Below, in pieces: positions 21,766-23,608 of a stretch of 23,608 bases of DNA. How positions within the stretch are numbered: position 1 is the first letter of the stretch; every line of letters begins with the position of its first letter. The notes below the pieces were generated by a model that was given only the letters and a program-made list of their open reading frames with translations, was not told the origin of the DNA and did not search any database. Origin of the DNA: an uncultured Haemophilus sp. GTDB taxonomy: Bacteria > Pseudomonadota > Gammaproteobacteria > Enterobacterales > Pasteurellaceae. Made by a program: the position numbers and the translations under genes. Location: contig NZ_CALJRX010000333.1 in NCBI RefSeq assembly GCF_937976265.1, positions 1-23,608 on the forward strand, in the 5' to 3' direction.

Positions 21766-23064
21766 TTAGGCCGCAAATGGATCGCGTAAAATCATTGTTT
21801 GAACACGATCTGGACCTGTTGAAAGGATAGCCACTGGCACACCAGTTACTTCTTCGATACGTTTGATGTAATCACGGCAAGTTTGCGGTAATTTATTTAC
21901 ATCAGTTACACCGAAGGTGTTTTCTTTCCAGCCTGGTAAGGTTTCGTAAATTGGCTCCACGCCTTCCCAATCTTTCGCGGCTAATGGTGCATATTCAACG
22001 ATTTCGCCATTTGGCATTTTGTAAGCTGTACAGATTTTCACTTCATCGAAACCATCTAATACGTCTAATTTGGTCATACAGAAGCCAGAAATCGAGTTAA
22101 GTTGAATTGCACGGCGAATGGCCACGGCATCAAACCAACCACAACGACGAGGACGACCGGTTACAGCACCAAATTCATTACCTTTACGTGCAATTTCAGC
22201 ACCAGTTTCATCGAATAATTCTGTGGTGAATGGACCGCCACCAACACGTGTACAGTATGCTTTGATGATACCTAACACATAATCAAGGTTACGAGGGCCA
22301 AAACCTGAACCTGTCGCTACGCCACCTGCCGTGGTGTTAGAACTGGTTACATATGGATATGTTCCGTGGTCGATATCAAGCATGGTACCTTGGGCACCTT
22401 CAAATAAAATGTTGTCGCCATTTTTGCGAGCAGTATCTAAGATGGTTGTGATATCTGCCACCATGCCAGTAATAATATCAGCTACCGCGAACACATCGTC
22501 TAATGTTTTTTGATAATCAACAGGTTCTACTTTGTAGTAGTTCACCAATTGGAAATTATAGTATTCAAGGATATTTTTTAATTTTTCAGCAAAGGCTTCG
22601 CGATTGAATAAATCGCCCACGCGTAAACCACGACGAGCCACTTTATCTTCATAAGCGGGGCCGATACCACGACCGGTTGTACCAATAGCTTTTTTGCCTA
22701 ACGCGGCTTCACGAGCGTGATCCATTGCAACGTGATAAGGTAGGATTAAAGGGCAAGCTTCTGAAATTAATAAACGTTCACGTACTTTTACGCCACGGCT
22801 TTCTAATTCGCCCATTTCTTGCATTAATGCTGCAGGAGAAAGCACCACGCCGTTACCGATTAAACAGGTCACGTTATCACGTAAAATACCAGATGGAATT
22901 AAGCGTAATACAGTTTTTTCACCATTAATAATTAACGTGTGACCTGCGTTGTGACCACCTTGGTAACGCACCACATATTTAACGCGATCTGTTAATAAAT
23001 CAACGATCTTGCCTTTCCCTTCATCGCCCCACTGAGCGCCAAGAACAACAACACTTTTTCCCAT
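21766..23064 (-). CDS. purA: Adenylosuccinate synthetase
   Basis: The 432-residue cytoplasmic enzyme uses GTP to join IMP and aspartate into adenylosuccinate, the first committed step to AMP. The phosphate-binding loop is WGDEGKGK (~11-18). The catalytic His is in GGHNAGHT (~36-43). TTGRGIGPAYEDK (~129), TTAGGVATGSGFGP and the guanine-binding STGPDR near the C-terminus follow. Length and motif order are those of bacterial PurA. GGCGGA precedes ATG 23064. It is bounded by uptake-signal hairpins on both sides. A PurR-like box lies ~36 bases upstream of the ATG, in line with the purine control of purA in gammaproteobacteria. Confidence 0.97.
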   Translation of the reverse strand: MGKSVVVLGAQWGDEGKGKIVDLLTDRVKYVVRYQGGHNAGHTLIINGEKTVLRLIPSGILRDNVTCLIGNGVVLSPAALMQEMGELESRGVKVRERLLISEACPLILPYHVAMDHAREAALGKKAIGTTGRGIGPAYEDKVARRGLRVGDLFNREAFAEKLKNILEYYNFQLVNYYKVEPVDYQKTLDDVFAVADIITGMVADITTILDTARKNGDNILFEGAQGTMLDIDHGTYPYVTSSNTTAGGVATGSGFGPRNLDYVLGIIKAYCTRVGGGPFTTELFDETGAEIARKGNEFGAVTGRPRRCGWFDAVAIRRAIQLNSISGFCMTKLDVLDGFDEVKICTAYKMPNGEIVEYAPLAAKDWEGVEPIYETLPGWKENTFGVTDVNKLPQTCRDYIKRIEEVTGVPVAILSTGPDRVQTMILRDPFAA

Positions 23065-23099
23065 AATTTCCGCCTTAAGTTTGCGTAAGTTTATAAATC

Positions 23100-23115
23100 A
23101 GACAAACGATTACTT
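23100..23115. promoter_or_regulatory. PurR-like box upstream of purA
   Basis: On the minus strand AAGTAATCGTTTGTCT agrees with the PurR consensus ACGCAAACGTTTGCGT at 11 of 16 positions, including the central CGTTTG. It overlaps the spacer of a possible promoter with -10 TATAAA. A separate perfect half-site ACGCAAAC lies closer to the gene. Confidence 0.45.
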
Positions 23116-23151
23116 TACTCTTTTTTTGCCTTAATCTCAAATTTAAAACGT

Positions 23152-23185
23152 AAAAAAGTGCGGTTATTTTTAACCGCACTTTTCT
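23152..23185 (-). terminator. Terminator after lysC, facing uptake-signal pair
   Basis: AAGTGCGGTT (23156-23165) and AACCGCACTT (23172-23181) form a perfect stem. On the minus strand it is followed by TTTTTTA, ending lysC before the purA promoter. Confidence 0.92.
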
Positions 23186-23193
23186 TAAATTTA

Positions 23194-23608
23194 TTATTCA
23201 AACAACGATTTATGTAATGAACGTACTACGTCATCCGCTTTGTCACTATGCGCTAGCATACAAATGTTATTCGTGCTTGCGCCATAGCTAATCATGCGAA
23301 TGTTATAGCCTTCGAGTGTGTCGAAAATACGTTTTGCTACACCAGAAGCGAGATGTAAGTCATTTCCAATTAATGCGACAAGCGATAAACCTGTGTCAAC
23401 TTTCACGGTGCAATATTGACTTAATTCTTCTAATAATTCAGGAGAAAGTAATTCTACGCCAGATGAAGCTGAGCCAGTTTTATCTAAGGTTAATGCAATG
23501 CTTACTTCAGAGGTAGTGATCGTATCCACTGAAATTTTATATTTCGCTAAGATAGTGAATACATTCGCTAGGAAACCTTGTGCATGTAGCATGCTTAGAC
23601 TTGAAAGG
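23194..23608 (-). CDS. lysC: Lysine-sensitive aspartokinase (III), C-terminal part
   Basis: The frame is open to the window edge; about 138 codons are present, including five before the first Met at 23592, so the kinase domain and start lie outside. What is seen is the tandem ACT regulatory region: MLHAQGFLANVFTILAKY, SVDTITTSEVSIALTLD and LSLVALIGNDLHLASGVAKR, followed by the ending YNIRMISYGASTNNICMLAH. This closely follows E. coli LysC, where the ACT pair binds lysine for feedback inhibition of aspartate phosphorylation, the first step to lysine, threonine and methionine. A monofunctional enzyme is indicated because the protein ends here without a homoserine dehydrogenase domain. Confidence 0.92.
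   Translation of the reverse strand, partial: LSSLSMLHAQGFLANVFTILAKYKISVDTITTSEVSIALTLDKTGSASSGVELLSPELLEELSQYCTVKVDTGLSLVALIGNDLHLASGVAKRIFDTLEGYNIRMISYGASTNNICMLAHSDKADDVVRSLHKSLFE

Noticed and set aside
2070..23181. Repeated AAGTGCGGT copies as a CRISPR-like or mobile repeat family
   Set aside because: They are irregularly spaced 9-base uptake signals known throughout Haemophilus genomes; there are no spacers or cas genes.

Overview
The window is chromosomal DNA of a Pasteurellaceae bacterium, almost certainly Haemophilus sensu stricto (H. parainfluenzae / H. influenzae type). The DNA is AT-rich and carries about 20 perfect copies of the Haemophilus uptake signal core AAGTGCGGT, roughly the density of H. 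influenzae. The kdsA / D-2-hydroxyacid dehydrogenase / lolCDE and lysC-purA-DUF484 blocks also have the Haemophilus gene order. The first ~510 bases are different: on the minus strand they encode the N-terminal part of an M23 peptidase of the kind found in Bacteroidales (Prevotella/Bacteroides). This is abutted directly to a Haemophilus sirB1-like gene that has lost its 5' end, so the left edge is probably an assembly chimera, less likely a transfer.

Layout. 1-502 (-): M23 peptidase fragment. 517-6196 (+): 5'-truncated sirB1-like gene, kdsA (KDO synthesis for LPS), a D-2-hydroxyacid dehydrogenase, and the complete lipoprotein-release ABC transporter lolC-lolD-lolE, ending in a strong hairpin. 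6256-7107 (-): zapG/yhcB and a RidA-family gene. 7219-8611 (+): a YwiC-like membrane protein and a Sel1-repeat exported protein. 8643-10652 (-): mnmC (tRNA wobble uridine modification), divergent from fabB (+). 12426-14641 (+): ilvI-ilvH (acetolactate synthase III). 14735-15796 (-): a YedE-type membrane transporter. 16005-20872 (-): a four-gene ABC importer made of a binding protein, an ATPase, a fused double permease and a second, different ATPase. 21036-23608 (-): DUF484 protein, purA, and the 3' end of lysC.

Most genes are core metabolism and envelope housekeeping. The least ordinary part is the importer at 16.0-20.9 kb. It has two non-identical ATPases, the second with a changed ABC signature. 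Its binding protein resembles the FbpA/AfuA family but lacks the ferric-binding Tyr-Tyr pair, it has a CRP-like site upstream, and there is no uptake signal over ~5.1 kb. Its substrate cannot be read from the sequence; an organophosphate or sugar phosphate is more plausible than iron.

Regulatory signals that can be argued for are three CRP-like sites (12160, 15908, 21011), a FadR-like operator between mnmC and fabB, a PurR-like box before purA, sigma-70-like promoters for ywiC and ilvI, and nine hairpin terminators, five of them made of facing uptake-signal pairs. No tRNA, rRNA, CRISPR array, insertion sequence or prophage gene was seen. I found no convincing undescribed system; the ABC cassette and the chimeric edge are the points most worth checking.
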